From Amyloporia xantha (Eukaryota > Basidiomycota > Agaricomycetes > Polyporales > Adustoporiaceae), in assembly GCA_036971615.1 (NCBI GenBank), contig JAYKKR010000015.1, forward strand, positions 62,001 to 126,000: a stretch of 64,000 bases of DNA. The letters are read 5' to 3'. Positions 1-11,406 of this stretch are shown piece by piece (within the stretch, counting starts at the first letter, position 1; each line of letters begins with the position of its first letter). The translations under genes and the position numbers were made by a program. The notes beneath the pieces are model-generated. The model had not been told where the DNA came from, searched no databases, and was given only the letters and a program-made list of their open reading frames with translations.

Positions 1-1730
1 GAGCACTTCATAGCCCATTCCTTCTAGCGCTGCTCGGAGGGACGGCCTATTCGTATCCCAGATCCCGCCCCAGCCGTCGCCTTCCATGGGCTTTGGTGCT
101 TGAAGGTCAAGCAGCTCGTTCCCAGTACTGAGGATTGCGACGACCGGCTTCCTATGGACATGAACCTGTCGATAACGTGGGTATACGCACTGGCTCACCC
201 CTAATCATTGGCATCTGCCTTACCTTCGCCCGCCCGACAAACGCTAGCGTCCCGATCTCCCCGCCCGCACTGTGCACGACCTGCCCCTTCTCGAGCACCA
301 GGTCGCCCTTACGCGTGTCACTCCCCGGGTCGCGCACGTTCTCGCCCTTAGGTACCTGCACGAGCGTCTCGACCTCATCTTCCTCGACGTCTTCGCCTTC
401 TGCGTTCTTGACTGTGCTGTGCAGCCTTGTGTCCTCGACCATGATGATGGTATCAGCACCAAGTGGAAGAGGCCCGCCAGTGTTGATACGGAAGATCGTC
501 GAGGGCGGGAGGGCGACAGTGGTGTCGTGCGTGCGCGAGGTGACAACTTTGTAGATTCCGGGTGGGTCGCTTGCTGTGAGGGGCTAGGTGAGTGGAGAGG
601 TGTGTGAGTGGCGGGGAGGAACCTACAGCGGAGGGCGTATCCATCAACGCTTGTGGTGTAGGTCAGCGGGACATCCTGGGGTGCGTACACGTCTTCCGCG
701 AGAATATGTCCCTTGAGCTCCGGAGTAACCTGCCGTCGTGGCGTTCAGATTCCAGCGCACGAAATTACAGGGAACTCGATACGAACGGGTAGCTCGACGG
801 CCGATAGCGGCTTGACCTCTCTCATGATAGAGGCAAGTGCATCCTCGACGGACACGAGCGCGTAGGGCGACTCCCGGAGACGGCCAGTAACTAGCTCAAG
901 ACATTAAGTGCGGGAATTTTTGTGGGATCTCCTTGTTCCCACCTACCTGGTAGCGATGGGTCGTGCGACAGGACACTCCTGGGTTGGGGTGCATGATGGT
1001 GGTGATGGTGGTGATGATGATGTGCCTGCGAGCCCGAGTGCGACTGCCCGCTGGACGCTGACTGTGCAAGGTTCGCATGCACCTGCCTGCTCGATGCGCC
1101 TTTGATCAGCACGAGCGCATGATCGACGACACCGCCCGCGAGCAGCGCGTCGAGGTTCTCCTTCACGGCCTTCACGCTCCCGGGGAGGGTCACCACGAGG
1201 GTGTTCTTCACCGTCCCCGCAACGGGGCGGGACAGGGCTGCGAGCGGGGTCTTCTGGAGGGACGACGCGAGGAGGAGGTGCACGAGGCCCGACGCCTCGC
1301 GTTCAATCAGAGGCCGGATCGCCTGTGATGGCACGATGGCCGTCAGCTCTCGAGTACGTACTCGACGCCGTGATCACCAACGTGCTTGTGATCGATCTAG
1401 TAGGATGGGGGGAAACGCACCTCGGGTGTCCTGTCGCGCACTCCGAACCCCGTCCCGCCGGTGGTGATCACCCAGTCCACGTCGCCCTGGTCGCACCATG
1501 TCTGCACCGTCTGCCGGATCTGCAGCTCATCGTCCGGCACGATGAGGAGATACTTGCAGTCGTACCCGCCCGCGGCGAGGATTTCCTTGATGGTGGGCCC
1601 GGACTTGTCTGTCGTCGCGTCTACGGACGCGGTGTCGCTCACTGGATGCACCCTATGTTACTGCTATTGACACTCAGACAGAGAGACTATGATACTGACC
1701 AGTGAGAATAGCGACTCGCGTCGCGGTCAT
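1..1730 (-). CDS. cnxE: Gephyrin-type molybdenum cofactor protein (MogA-MoeA fusion), 3' end cut by window edge
   Basis: This gene makes the enzyme that adenylates molybdopterin and inserts molybdate to give active molybdenum cofactor. The first exon is only 31 nt (1700-1730) and encodes MTATRVAILT. A 58-bp intron (1642-1699) joins it to VSDTASVDATTDKSGPTIKE, the canonical MogA start. MogA motifs follow: VITTGGTGFGVRDRTPE, then PLIEREASGLVHLLL and KNTLVVTLPGSVKAVKENL. A linker with about ten consecutive His residues (near 1000-1025) leads to the MoeA half, seen as YAPQDVPLTYTTSVDGYAL, INTGGPLPLGADTIIMVEDT and VPKGENVRDPGSDTRKGD. The MoeA C-terminal end lies outside the window. The MogA-linker-MoeA order matches fungal CnxE and animal gephyrin. 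It is divergent from the GDPD gene at 2546. The assignment is firm; exact inner exon ends in the MoeA part were not all resolved. Confidence 0.9.
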
Positions 1731-2545
1731 GATTTTAGCAGTGATATTGAATATGCCTCTTCGGGACGATAGACTTTGGTAAATGAGATAAAAGAAGGTT
1801 CATCTTGCACTTGACTGCTGTTTTTCGGTCGCAAACTTGCCCGCTCTCCTCTTTGCGTCTTCTGTACTAAGTTCTCATTCCACGGTTTCCCTCGTCCTCT
1901 CTGTTCACCTGAGGGCGGACCCTGTCGGTTGCTCAGCGCGCAGACACTTCTAAGCAATTGAGAATGTCACGCTCAGGTGAGGACGGCCCAGACCGAGCAA
2001 TTGAATTGAAGGACGTAAGTAGTGTAAAGGCTAAATCGTGCGAGACGCTAGCGATGTAAGGCCTGCACCCCCGCTGGAGAAGTTCCGCTCCCGTTTCCAG
2101 ACCACCGTCCTTCTCCCCGCTGATTGATGCAGCCGGGTAGAACACGCGTGCAGGTACGCGGGCTGATTCCAGCTCGCCAGCCGACAGCACGCATGGGAAT
2201 TTATTTCAAGGGGCTTTTGGGGAGAACCGGAAAGACTGATTCCGGCGTCGTCAGCAGACACGTTCGCTTGTGCGCATGCGTCTTCCTATCACCATCCCAG
2301 TCGACGTTGCACGTCGCTGCTCGTCACGGTCCCGGGGTTGCAAGTTCTGGCCAGCAACTCCAACTCAATTCGAGCCGAATCCGAACCAGACGCAGATCCG
2401 GCAGCACTGTTTTCTCCTTGCCAGTGGCGCCGAGCATTCTGCCTATATAGCCCGCCACCTCACTCTTTCTTCCCCACCACGAGCTTCATCTCGCGGTCGT
2501 CACTCCCTTGCTGCTCGCTCGTCTCTCTCTTGCTCGTTTAGTACC
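1731..2545. promoter_or_regulatory. Divergent promoter region between molybdenum cofactor gene and GDPD gene
   Basis: This 815-bp gap separates two divergently transcribed genes. On the plus side a TATA-like CCTATATAG lies at 2442-2450, about 95 bp before the GDPD start codon. A pyrimidine-rich leader follows, as is common before basidiomycete start codons. Short open frames here have no recognisable similarity. No other structure was seen. Confidence 0.5.
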
Positions 2546-3975
2546 ATGTCGCCATCTACGTCGCTGCCCGAGTGCTGGGGTCACCGTGGAGTCTGTCTAC
2601 AACACCCCTATTCTGTGTTCACTCGTTGACATAATTTTTAGGCTTCTGCAGCGTTCCCCGAGAACACGCTGGCGAGTTTTGAAAAGGCTATCCGCGATGG
2701 CGCCGAGGGTATCGAAAGCGGTATTTCTCCAGAATGCCGTATCACCCATTGCAGCTCGTAACACCCGTGAGCAGACGTCCACGTCTCGATAGATGACGTC
2801 GTTGTAATGTTCCACGACCCGTGTATGTCCCTTTCTACTCTGTATGCTCAACCCTGACGAGATGAACGCGATTCTTGTAGCGCTGGACAGAACGACCAAC
2901 GGAAAAGGTCAGGGGCGGTTTTCTTTACGAACGTCTCAGTTTGTCCTAAATGCGCTTTGCCGCAGGATTAATTCGGGAACAGCTGTGGTATGGCGTCGAC
3001 GGGATGGAGCAGCTGAGGACGGTCAAGACGCCTCCGCAGGCTATCCCTACCTTCGCAGAGACCGTCGCTCTCCTCATGAGGGTTCGTGCTCTACGCCTAC
3101 CCATTCTGAAACCCACTCACACTTTTTGTGCCACCATTGACAGCCGGAGAATCACCACGTCAAGTTCAACGTTGACGTGAAGGTGCAGAACGACCCTGCC
3201 CGGCTCTTCAAGCTCATGGATGCGATCATTACCGCGCAGCCCAACTGGGAGACGGTGCTCGCGCCGCGCATCCTCGTCGGGCTGTGGCACACTACGTTCC
3301 TTCCGCATGCAAAGGCTTACTTGCCGTACTGCCGGCGGTCGTACATCGGGAACAGCATAGAGATCGCGCGGAAGTACTTCTGGGATAGCTGTGACGTGTT
3401 CTCGATGAAGTTCGCAGAGCTGACGACGGCGGATGGAGAGAAGTGAGAGCATCTTGCCCTTCCCCACGAATGCTGTGATTAATGAAGGTTCGATAGGTTC
3501 AGGAGGGACTGCAAGATAGCAGGGAAGAAGATTATGGTGTGGACCGTGAACGAGCCTGCGCAGATGGTGGAGGTGGGACACATGCGATATTGCACGTTGT
3601 TCGCAGGCACTGATCAGAATTAACCTATGTGCAGGCTGTTAGGTGGGGCGTGGATGGTATCATCACTGACGTCACGCAAACCTGGTTGGACCTTCGCGGC
3701 GCTCTCCGCGGTATGTATTTCTGTCGCGGTCGTCTATCATTCTCGGGGCACTCACGTTGTGTGTATCTTTGGTATCGTTCGGCCCGGCAGTGGACTACGA
3801 CAAGATCGCTGCCCAGCACGGACGCATGTTCCTCTGGACATCGTGGCAGTATTGGCCGCCTGCGCGGTTGCTGGATGCACGTGCGGAAAGCAAGTACCTC
3901 GAGTCGTTCGTCGGGCCGTTCACGGAAGAGACGAAGTCGCTTCCGGCTGCTCCGAGGGTGTCTGCCTCCGCATGA
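2546..3975 (+). CDS. Glycerophosphodiester phosphodiesterase family protein, phosphatidylglycerol phospholipase (Pgc1)-like
   Basis: The product is a GDPD-family TIM-barrel phosphodiesterase, probably acting on phosphatidylglycerol or glycerophosphodiesters. At least eight exons can be joined by GT-AG introns: 2546-2590, 2642-2720, 2775-2822, 2881-2907, 2966-3081, 3144 onward, then exons ending with the stop at 3973-3975. The joined protein begins MSPSTSLPECWGHRGASAAF and shows the GDPD signature HRG...FPENTLASF, the metal ligands in ESDVHVS and the HDPSLDRTTNGKG motif. Later come IPTFAETVALL, FNVDVKVQND, KKIMVWTVNEP and GVDGIITDVT, which complete the barrel. The C-terminal part, GRMFLWTSWQYWPPARL, is hydrophobic and may associate with membrane, as in yeast Pgc1. 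The family call is strong; the Pgc1 subfamily is inferred from overall arrangement. Confidence 0.88.
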
Positions 3976-4331
3976 GGTCGTCCCCCATTTCTGTGCCTCG
4001 TTGTTATCCCCCCTCAGACATTTTAGTTAGTAATTCCATAGATATGTTAATAGAGTCTCCGTTGTCGAATGCATTTTGAAGTGGAAGCGTGAGCCATGTG
4101 TGCAATGCGTGAGTACTGGATGCAACGAGGCGCGCGCCTGGCGCGACGATAGCGGGAGCCAAACAGACACCAACAGGTCGCCCTCGGTCAGACAGGCGGC
4201 GCGGCAAGGCGCATGGGCGAATTCTCCCTGACATGCTCTCCTGATATCCGTGCTTTTCTGTTTCCACTCGCACTTACGACACGGGTCCGGCGTCCTGGCT
4301 CGACACACGGACCCACAATTTCAACGGTGTC
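3976..4331. other. Intergenic gap
   Basis: About 356 bp between the GDPD stop and the start of the intronless gene at 4332. It holds the 3' flank of the first and the promoter of the second. No conserved open frame or repeat was seen. Confidence 0.4.
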
Positions 4332-6278
4332 ATGAATACCTCTCCCCGTCGCGGTCGTCACCGCAAGCGACTATCAGTCTTGCGCCTCTCATCCGACACA
4401 ACCGTCTCCACTCTCCCCGCTTACACCTCGCCACCGTGGTCTAAGCCTAACGAGATCCTTGCAGACGGAGATATATCCGACAGGCCGCCAGACTACCCCG
4501 ACAGCGCTGAGGAGGCGGACGAGGACACGGACACGGACGAATCGAACGTTGCGTACTTTTCTCCGCCCCCGCCGTTGCCCATCTCGCCCCCTCGCCGGAC
4601 GCGCAGGGCACAAACAGCTCGGAGCCATAGGCGTCAGTCCAGCGCAGCAGCCGATCCTTATCTGGACTCCTTATTGGCCCGCAGCGTCCACGCTCTGGAG
4701 ATGTCTAACACTCTCTTGCAATCCTCCATGTCTACGCAGAGCAGTCTATCGGCCCTCTTGGCGCCAGACTCCATAGCAGATAGGTCGCTGGAGGCACGCG
4801 CACAGATGCTGTCGACACGGATCACGGGGAACAGGGAGCTACACGAGACGTGGATCGAAGACCTGGATGAGATCTCGCGGGGTGTCGAAGATCTGGTAGG
4901 GGAAGAGCAGGAAAGTGTTGACCTGGACGCTGTCCCAGAGGACGATTTTGTCAGCAAGAGCCTACCCACTGCCGGATTCTCGGAGCATATGCAGCAGCGA
5001 CGAGGGCATATGCGACGGCCGTCACTGGACCTCCGTGGAACCAGCGCCTCGCAATTGCAATATTCCAACCATGATCGGAGTCATTTCGTCGCCCCGGCCC
5101 CGCGAGCGATTACCATGTACATTGACTCGTCTGAAGATCCCGATCTCATTACCTTGCCCCCAACCCTGGGCTTGCGGACTTCGTCATATAATCCCCCAAC
5201 ACCGTTGCCATCGCAGACGTTCTCCGATCCTGGTTCAGACCCACCGTCCGAACCTCTCGAGACGAAGAGGCGCATTGTGGACGTACTCTCCTCGTACATG
5301 GGTCCCTCTCCGCCCCGCCCGTCGTCCTCCGTGTCTTCCTCCCCACGGTTGTCGTCCCTCATATCACGGCGGAGTGGCCGAAGTTCGAGCGCGAGCTCGC
5401 AGACAATTCGGCGCGACCGACAGTCCAAATCGCCATCTGTGAAACAGCCGTCTTCATCCCCAGCCGCATCTGACTTCCGCTCACGATCGCTCACTCCGAG
5501 GCGCACATCCTCTCCTACTTTACCACCCCGTCCCATGACCCCGCACATTGAGGAGCTGTCACCCTCATCGGCATCCTCCTCGTCGGACACACTGCATGTC
5601 GATCGAACAGTGGAATCTTTGCGCACTATCCTCGACAGACAGCCACCATCACAAGGCTCTCCCTCCAGCAAGAAAAGCGTCCCCTCTACACCGCCGCGTC
5701 CCACTTTCCTCTGCCCGCCCACCGTCGCGCCTACGTCAGGCACATCGAACGCCACCGCGTCCGTCTCGCGCCTCTTCACGAAGGCGCGACACTCCTCGTC
5801 CACACGCCCCCCGTCCCCACCGCGCCAGTCTGTCCTAAAGAACCGCTCTGCACCTCCTACTCCAAGTACGTCCGCCCCACCCACGCCCACGCTCATGGGG
5901 CTGCCCGACGTGCTCGGACTGTCACTCGCAGGGAGCATACGCAGCGCCGCCTCGTCCTCGGGGCGCTCTACGCCGAAACGCATCTCGTTCGCGGAGCTCC
6001 CTGAATCATACGTGGGCTCGACGCCGTCGAAGTTCCGAGACAAGAAGCAGAAGGGGCGGGCGAGACCGAGCGAGGGAGGACGCCGCGGCAAGGGCAAGTC
6101 GGTGGAGAAGGACGAGGGTGGGACATGGTGGACGAGCTGGTTATTGGGTGCAGCGGGCACCGGTACGGGAGGCACGAGTGGGTTGGGTTTGGCGGCGAAG
6201 GAAGAGAGGCCACCGTATACGCCGAGTTGGAGTGTGCGTCCGGGGTATGGGGGGAGTTTGGAGGAATGGGGGGCGTAG
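4332..6278 (+). CDS. Intronless Ser/Pro-rich, probably disordered protein of unknown function
   Basis: A single uninterrupted frame of 648 codons starts at an ATG and ends GGSLEEWGA. The gene stands out here because most neighbours have many introns. The N-terminus is basic (MNTSPRRGRHRKRLS). An acidic patch (EEADEDTDTDESN) follows at about residues 60-75, and then long Ser/Pro/Arg-rich stretches such as SSSVSSSPRLSSLISRRSGR. A lysine/arginine-rich segment precedes a short ordered-looking C-terminus with GGTWWTSWLLGAAGTGTGGT, a possible membrane-associating or hydrophobic helix. No catalytic domain was recognised. An antisense frame of 433 codons lies opposite (5081-6382) but has no protein-like signature. 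Expression as a protein is likely from frame length; function is unknown. Confidence 0.7.
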   Translation: MNTSPRRGRHRKRLSVLRLSSDTTVSTLPAYTSPPWSKPNEILADGDISDRPPDYPDSAEEADEDTDTDESNVAYFSPPPPLPISPPRRTRRAQTARSHRRQSSAAADPYLDSLLARSVHALEMSNTLLQSSMSTQSSLSALLAPDSIADRSLEARAQMLSTRITGNRELHETWIEDLDEISRGVEDLVGEEQESVDLDAVPEDDFVSKSLPTAGFSEHMQQRRGHMRRPSLDLRGTSASQLQYSNHDRSHFVAPAPRAITMYIDSSEDPDLITLPPTLGLRTSSYNPPTPLPSQTFSDPGSDPPSEPLETKRRIVDVLSSYMGPSPPRPSSSVSSSPRLSSLISRRSGRSSSASSQTIRRDRQSKSPSVKQPSSSPAASDFRSRSLTPRRTSSPTLPPRPMTPHIEELSPSSASSSSDTLHVDRTVESLRTILDRQPPSQGSPSSKKSVPSTPPRPTFLCPPTVAPTSGTSNATASVSRLFTKARHSSSTRPPSPPRQSVLKNRSAPPTPSTSAPPTPTLMGLPDVLGLSLAGSIRSAASSSGRSTPKRISFAELPESYVGSTPSKFRDKKQKGRARPSEGGRRGKGKSVEKDEGGTWWTSWLLGAAGTGTGGTSGLGLAAKEERPPYTPSWSVRPGYGGSLEEWGA

Positions 6279-6862
6279 TGAAGCCCTCGGCGGTGGGACA
6301 CTGTTGACGGAGGTGCTGGTGCGTACTTACTGGTTTCTTTGAACCTGTGATGGGAGCTGATTGTGATAGTCCAGGCTATCATAAATTATAACTTACTAAC
6401 TCCTCACGATCTTCATGCTCGCGCTACGAACGCTGTCTTTTCCATCTCACAATTTTGCTTATTTCTTACCTTTTATCAGTGCTCTAACTCACTGTTTACG
6501 TCTGTACAGCTAAGCTTGACCGCGGATCTTACATGCACTAGAAGGCATCGTCTGTTGACTGATACTCACAATCGCTATATATCCCTCTCATATTTGATAC
6601 CACGTCGCACGAATGTATACTTACGTAGCACTGGTGTGGATCTCAAAAGTCAAGCACTGTACACACAGTCGTTCCTTGGGTTTTCCTAGGTACTAGATGG
6701 ACAGAATCGGTCGATGGGTCTATACATCAGCAAATATCACAGTGCATTCTGGTCTGCTTCCACATATCGAAATACTTGAATGATGCATGAGTCCATTACC
6801 GTCCAACCCTGTGTCGAATATACAGTGTGCGTCGCAATAAATAGCTAGAATAATATGCCGTC
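6279..6862. other. Convergent intergenic gap
   Basis: About 584 bp between two convergent genes. The sequence is AT-richer than the flanking coding DNA and carries no convincing gene. It should hold both 3' untranslated regions. Confidence 0.4.
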
Positions 6863-9317
6863 CTATGACTTTTCTTCCTCATCGTCGCTCTCGCCCACAC
6901 TGAAGATAGCCTCCGCAGGGGTGGACAGGTCGCGTTGTTTTCCTTTTCGTTGCCGGAACCGCTCGTCGTCGTCGCCTTCCCCTTTGCCGTCGTCCATGTT
7001 CGAGTTGAGGGGAATATGCTCCTCAGCATTCTGAGAAAGGGGTAGGCCCCGCATGCGCGACCGCCGAGAACGCCACCAGAACCACAACCCCACGAATATG
7101 GCTATCGCGACAAGGATGAGGGCTGCTGAACCAGCATTATAGTAGGCTATTCAACACCGGATGCTGGTCAATCTTCGTGCAAGAGCGGCAGTTGAGTAAT
7201 TCATACCTTCCCACATGGCCTTGTCTTGTTCTGGCGTCTTAGCTGGCATTGGTGTTGGCGTCGGTGTCGCGTCCAAGAGAGCAGGAAGCGGCTTGACGCT
7301 GTCACCGACAGTGCTAGGAATCCTGGCCGAGCCATCCGTGATTGCGCTGAAGTTGACACCCATGAAACGCAGGATCATGTCGTGGGTGATGTGCGGAACA
7401 TCGTATCCAACCATATGTGACGCATTGAAAATCTAGCGGAAGGACAAATCTTCACATGGCAGAAAACAAGGCCAGAACGACAATACACTGACCTTGACAT
7501 ACGTCAAGTTCCTGGAATTGACCCATGTTCCAGCGGGGGATCCATCGACTGTCCATGATTGCGTCTGCACCGCCTGTAGTCAGCAGGGTCAGTAAGGTGC
7601 ACACTTGATGCTAATGCGAGACCTACCCCCAAACCTGTCGCACCATTCCAAGTCATCGCTTGAATCATACTCTCAATACCGACGTAGTTGCAAATGAGAT
7701 CCTGATCGCCAGCAAACAATAGCATCGGGATCTTCTCGAGCACCTTCGGGATGACCGTGATCGAAGACGGTGACTTCTGTGTTGTGAACTCTGTGTGAAT
7801 GATGCCTCTACATTCTGTCCAAGTCTGAGAAGCAGCCGATGCATGCAAGGACCGTACGACTTCCGGCCGCTGTGCGATGATCAGCAGGAAGTACGAGTGG
7901 GGTCATAGTGGCACTTACAGCCAGATATGTGTATATCGCTGGCAAATCTGGAGGCCAGTTCATACCACACGCAGGAGATTCGTCTTCAAGTCGCACGTCG
8001 TATATGTTGACGCACATCTCTTTCCCGTCGACTCTGGAGGTGTATTAGACGAATTGCACTCGTAGCCACAGAGACAGCTCTGACCTTCTGTTCTTACCCT
8101 TGACGACCTCCGACATCACGCCCTCGCAGATACCGACCTTGACAGGTTCAGGATTCGTGTGCTTGATGAATTCTGTCATGCATTCATCCGTGACAGCCTT
8201 TCCATGCTTCCAGTCCTGTACGACATGATGAACTCTGCGATGCAGAAACGCAACGATAGGTCTACTCACATCTGAACCTTCCTCTACAAGACCATGCTTC
8301 ACTGCATATTCCAAGAAGGAAGGGTACTGGTGACGGCCATCCATCCAGCCATTACCAATCGCAGCTCCCCGCAATGGGATGTTCAGCGTAGAATTAAGGA
8401 CAGCTTCCGCTGAAGGACCGGCGTCAGAGTCGCAAGTGCATATCAATAGCATTCCTTACCAAAGTATGGTATATATTGACCAGCATAGCTCTCACCCCCA
8501 ATATACATCTGCATTTCCACTTGTCAAATTGGCTCAAAGTAAGAGAACGCAGTACCTACATCAACGTTCTTGTATTCGGGAAACACTTTGTAGAAGTTGC
8601 TGAGAAACTCTACGAATTGTCTAGAAGTCTTTCAGTTGCCCAATTAGCACACTGCCTGGACACGGAAGCCGTACACACCTCTGGAAGCTCATGCAAATAA
8701 TGATTCGTTGATGTATACGAGAACCCCGTTCCAGCTGGCTGATCAACTACGGACCATTTATTCAAATGTATTCCACCCATTATAGAAGACAACTTGCCAT
8801 AGACCATAGTTGTATACTCCTCCCACCCCCCTTCCGTAGCCTTCAAACCGCCCTTGCCATCTACTCGCCATGGTCCGACCTCCATCATGAGTCCATCGAA
8901 AGAGGAACAACCTGGACCACCCTAATGAAATGCTGTAAGACTACTGATCACTAAATCTACAGAACCGTGCTTACATTCAACCAGAACATGATGCGCTCCT
9001 TATCCGCAGTGCGCCGCGCTTTAATCATCACGAAGAACAGATGTGCGGTTACATCGGTCGCAGGCACCATCGTTGCATTAGGATCTGAAGAGAGGTGACC
9101 AGAAAATATGTGCAAGGGATGCGCATCATCTTGATGCAGATCTGGCAGGTTGTACACGTAGAACGAGGCAGCCGATGGGACTGCGCGGAGCTGGTTACAG
9201 TAAGCAGACTATCGACCAGGACAACTGCTTACCATCCGTGGGTGCCGCTTTGGCGAGAGGCACAAGTAGCGGAGCGACTACTGCCCATAGCGCACTGAAG
9301 GTGAGTGCTGAAAGCAT
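6863..9317 (-). CDS. KEX1: Pheromone-processing carboxypeptidase Kex1-like serine carboxypeptidase
   Basis: This is a Golgi-type serine carboxypeptidase (S10 family) expected to trim basic residues from secreted peptides such as mating pheromones. The start at 9317 gives a hydrophobic signal peptide ([20 protein letters not shown]) in exon 1. Motifs in order are [30 protein letters not shown], the nucleophile motif [13 protein letters not shown] near 8470-8510, the catalytic Asp in [13 protein letters not shown], and the catalytic His in [12 protein letters not shown] near 7400. After the peptidase domain come a membrane-spanning segment, a basic stop-transfer ([11 protein letters not shown]) and an acidic tail ending DDEEEKS. 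This signal-peptidase-TM-acidic-tail layout is that of Kex1. About ten exons are needed, with introns near 50-60 bp. All three catalytic residues are present. Confidence 0.92.
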
Positions 9318-9972
9318 AGGCTCGACTCGAACACTCTATTCGACCGACAACCGGTGACAGCTTTGAAATGCCAGACGCGTAAGTTGAACCCCAGCGTGTC
9401 CTTGTGTCCTTGATTGAAGTGTACTCTGAGGTGAGGGGTGGTCGAAGAAGACGGTCAGATGTCGGAAATTTCTCGGGTCAATTGCAATCTCAGGAAATTG
9501 AGAGAGCATTGAGTGACATTATAAGCAGAAATTTCGGTCACAATGACATTATAAGCGGTCACGGCCATTACAATGGCATTACAATGGCATTACAATGCCG
9601 TTACAATAGGGATCATGTGATTGTAACGCATTGCAATAGACCCGAAACCGTTTAGACGTTGAGTGCCATTGCAAGGCATTGCAAGGCGGTCTGGAAATCT
9701 CCGACAGAAAGACTATGGCCAGCAAGACGAGAGTACGGCGACCATCACGGGCGAGCAGCAGGAAAGCTGTGAAGCTCGCAGCCAAATGAGATACGCCGAA
9801 ACGCGCTTCAATTACGGAAGCAATTATTATGGAAGATAACCTATTTCTGTTACATTTTCAGGCCCTTAGGTTCGATCAGGCACGCTTTCCATTCTTGACC
9901 TTATCTCATACCCCTCACAATTGGGAACCTTGTGGAGGATTGCAGGAGCACACGACGCTCTCCTCAACCTCC
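9318..9972. promoter_or_regulatory. Divergent promoter region between KEX1 and thioredoxin-like gene
   Basis: This 655-bp gap serves two genes transcribed away from each other. Its centre carries the repeat-rich patch described separately at 9454-9706. The remainder contains only short open frames without recognisable products. Confidence 0.45.
9454..9706. repeat. Cluster of short direct and inverted repeats, possible decayed foldback element
   Basis: Three kinds of repeats overlap. TGACATTATAAGC occurs twice, about 30 bp apart (near 9514 and 9544). CATTACAATGG-type units are repeated three to four times in tandem (9565-9607), followed by the related GCCATTGCAAGG units at 9664-9688. TTTCTCGGGTCAATTGCAAT at the left is matched in inverted orientation by a near copy at about 9628-9650. 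GTCGGAAATTTC at the left and its inverted near copy GTCGGAGATTTC at the right would form outer arms. No clear target-site duplication was found, so a transposon origin is only an inference. Confidence 0.5.
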
Positions 9973-11161
9973 ATGAAGCTCCTGTCGACCCTCTCAACTT
10001 CGTTGGCTCTCGGTGTCTGCGTTAGTGCGCAGTACCTTTCCGAGGGATGGCAACCAGGCCAGCCCGTCACCCGTGAAGTGCTTCCGACCGCTGTACGCGG
10101 TCAGCACGCTCCTGTACCCACCAGCACTGGCAGCACTAGCCGCTTCGGATTCAACTTCACAGATGTCCTCACGTCAGGGCCTGTCGGGTCCTTCATGGGC
10201 AAACTGGGCGTGAATATGACGGAGAAATTGGCGCAGGCGAAGGCAGACGCTGAGGCTGAAATATGGGACACCCGCATCACGCTCATCACGGACGACAATT
10301 ACGATGAACTCGTTGTCAACGAGCCTCTCTCTCCTGAGGAGGAGGCCGACAGAGTTTGGTTTATTATCATGTATGTTGTGTCGATGTCCGTTCGGTATTT
10401 GGTGCTTCTAAACTGACTCTATTTTTAGTTCTGCCTCGAAAGGTGGCAAGAATGCATTCTCACTGCAGGCGGACGACCACTTCGACAAGGCATTCAACAA
10501 ATCGCTGATCGAGGGGGATATTCCCAACGTTAGATTTGGTCGAATTGACTACTTGAACGTCACATATCTCACGACTAAGTGGTCCATCTGGCAGTAAGTT
10601 CTCCTATTCATGTCAATATGACATTCTCCTTCAGTCCCACTAACGCCTTCCTCAGAGCTCCGTATCTCTTAGTCGCTACTGACCGTGGAAAATCGCTGCG
10701 TTTCTACAAGGCCAACACTGTGAGACTCGATCCCGACCTCATCCACCGATTCCTGAAGGAGGAAGGCTGGCGTGAAGGTGAACCTTGGATCGGGCCTTTT
10801 GCCCCAGGAGGGCAATGGTGAGCATTCTGCTGTGTATTTCCTGGAGTGTGTCTCTCACATTCAACGTCACAGGGAACATGTCATGCACTACTTCGCCACC
10901 ACTTTACGGTGGATATACGACTTCCTGGTGCAGTTCCCGCGATGGCTTCTCATGATCGTATCTGCTGGCCTCGCCAACGTCGTGATGAAGTTGATGCATT
11001 CCAATGCTGGGACCGATCGGCCACAGAAGCGTCCAGTGGAGAAAGCCGCATCTCCACCTGCCACCACGCCTGCCGCCCCCGAGGTCGCTGCATCCCCTGA
11101 GAAGAGCAATGCTTCACCATCGAAAGGGAAAGGAAAGCAACGCAAGCACGCGAAGAAATAA
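9973..11161 (+). CDS. ER thioredoxin-fold membrane protein, conserved fungal type
   Basis: Translation from the ATG at 9973 gives a signal peptide (MKLLSTLSTSLALGVCVSAQ). Four exons join cleanly across introns at about 10370-10427, 10593-10655 and 10818-10871. The lumenal part contains WDTRITLITDDNYDELV, SASKGGKNAFSLQADDHFD and RFGRIDYLNVTYLTTKWSI, then APYLLVATDRGKSLRFY. This spacing resembles a thioredoxin-like beta-alpha fold. No CXXC active site is visible, so it may be a non-catalytic member. A hydrophobic stretch (YDFLVQFPRWLLMIVSAGLA) near the C-terminus is a probable membrane anchor. It is followed by a Lys/Pro-rich cytosolic tail ending KGKGKQRKHAKK, a dilysine-like ending that would suit ER retrieval. 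Function is not established. Confidence 0.75.
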
Positions 11162-11406
11162 GTATTTAACACGTCATTTATGTGGAGGAATGTATCATCG
11201 TAGTGGTGAATCTGAGGATGTTATGTTATTTACGTAGTGCTTGGATGTAATTAAGTGCAACGATTAGAGTCTACCATGCTTATTTGTCGGATTTGAGACC
11301 CCTAAATTGGAGCTGGTTGAAAGGTGGTAGCATGAGATTAAGCAAAACTTGCAGAGTGTCATATGGTACATGAAATAAGCAAAGATATGTGTCTTTGGAA
11401 AGGGTA

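Noticed and set aside
990..1030. Poly-His run as vector tag contamination
   Set aside because: It uses mixed codons, lies in frame in the natural linker between MogA and MoeA, and is flanked by conserved coding sequence on both sides.
5081..6382. 433-codon minus-strand frame
   Set aside because: It lies opposite the 648-codon plus-strand gene. It has no signal, domain or hydrophobic pattern, and long antisense frames are expected opposite GC-rich Ser/Pro coding sequence.
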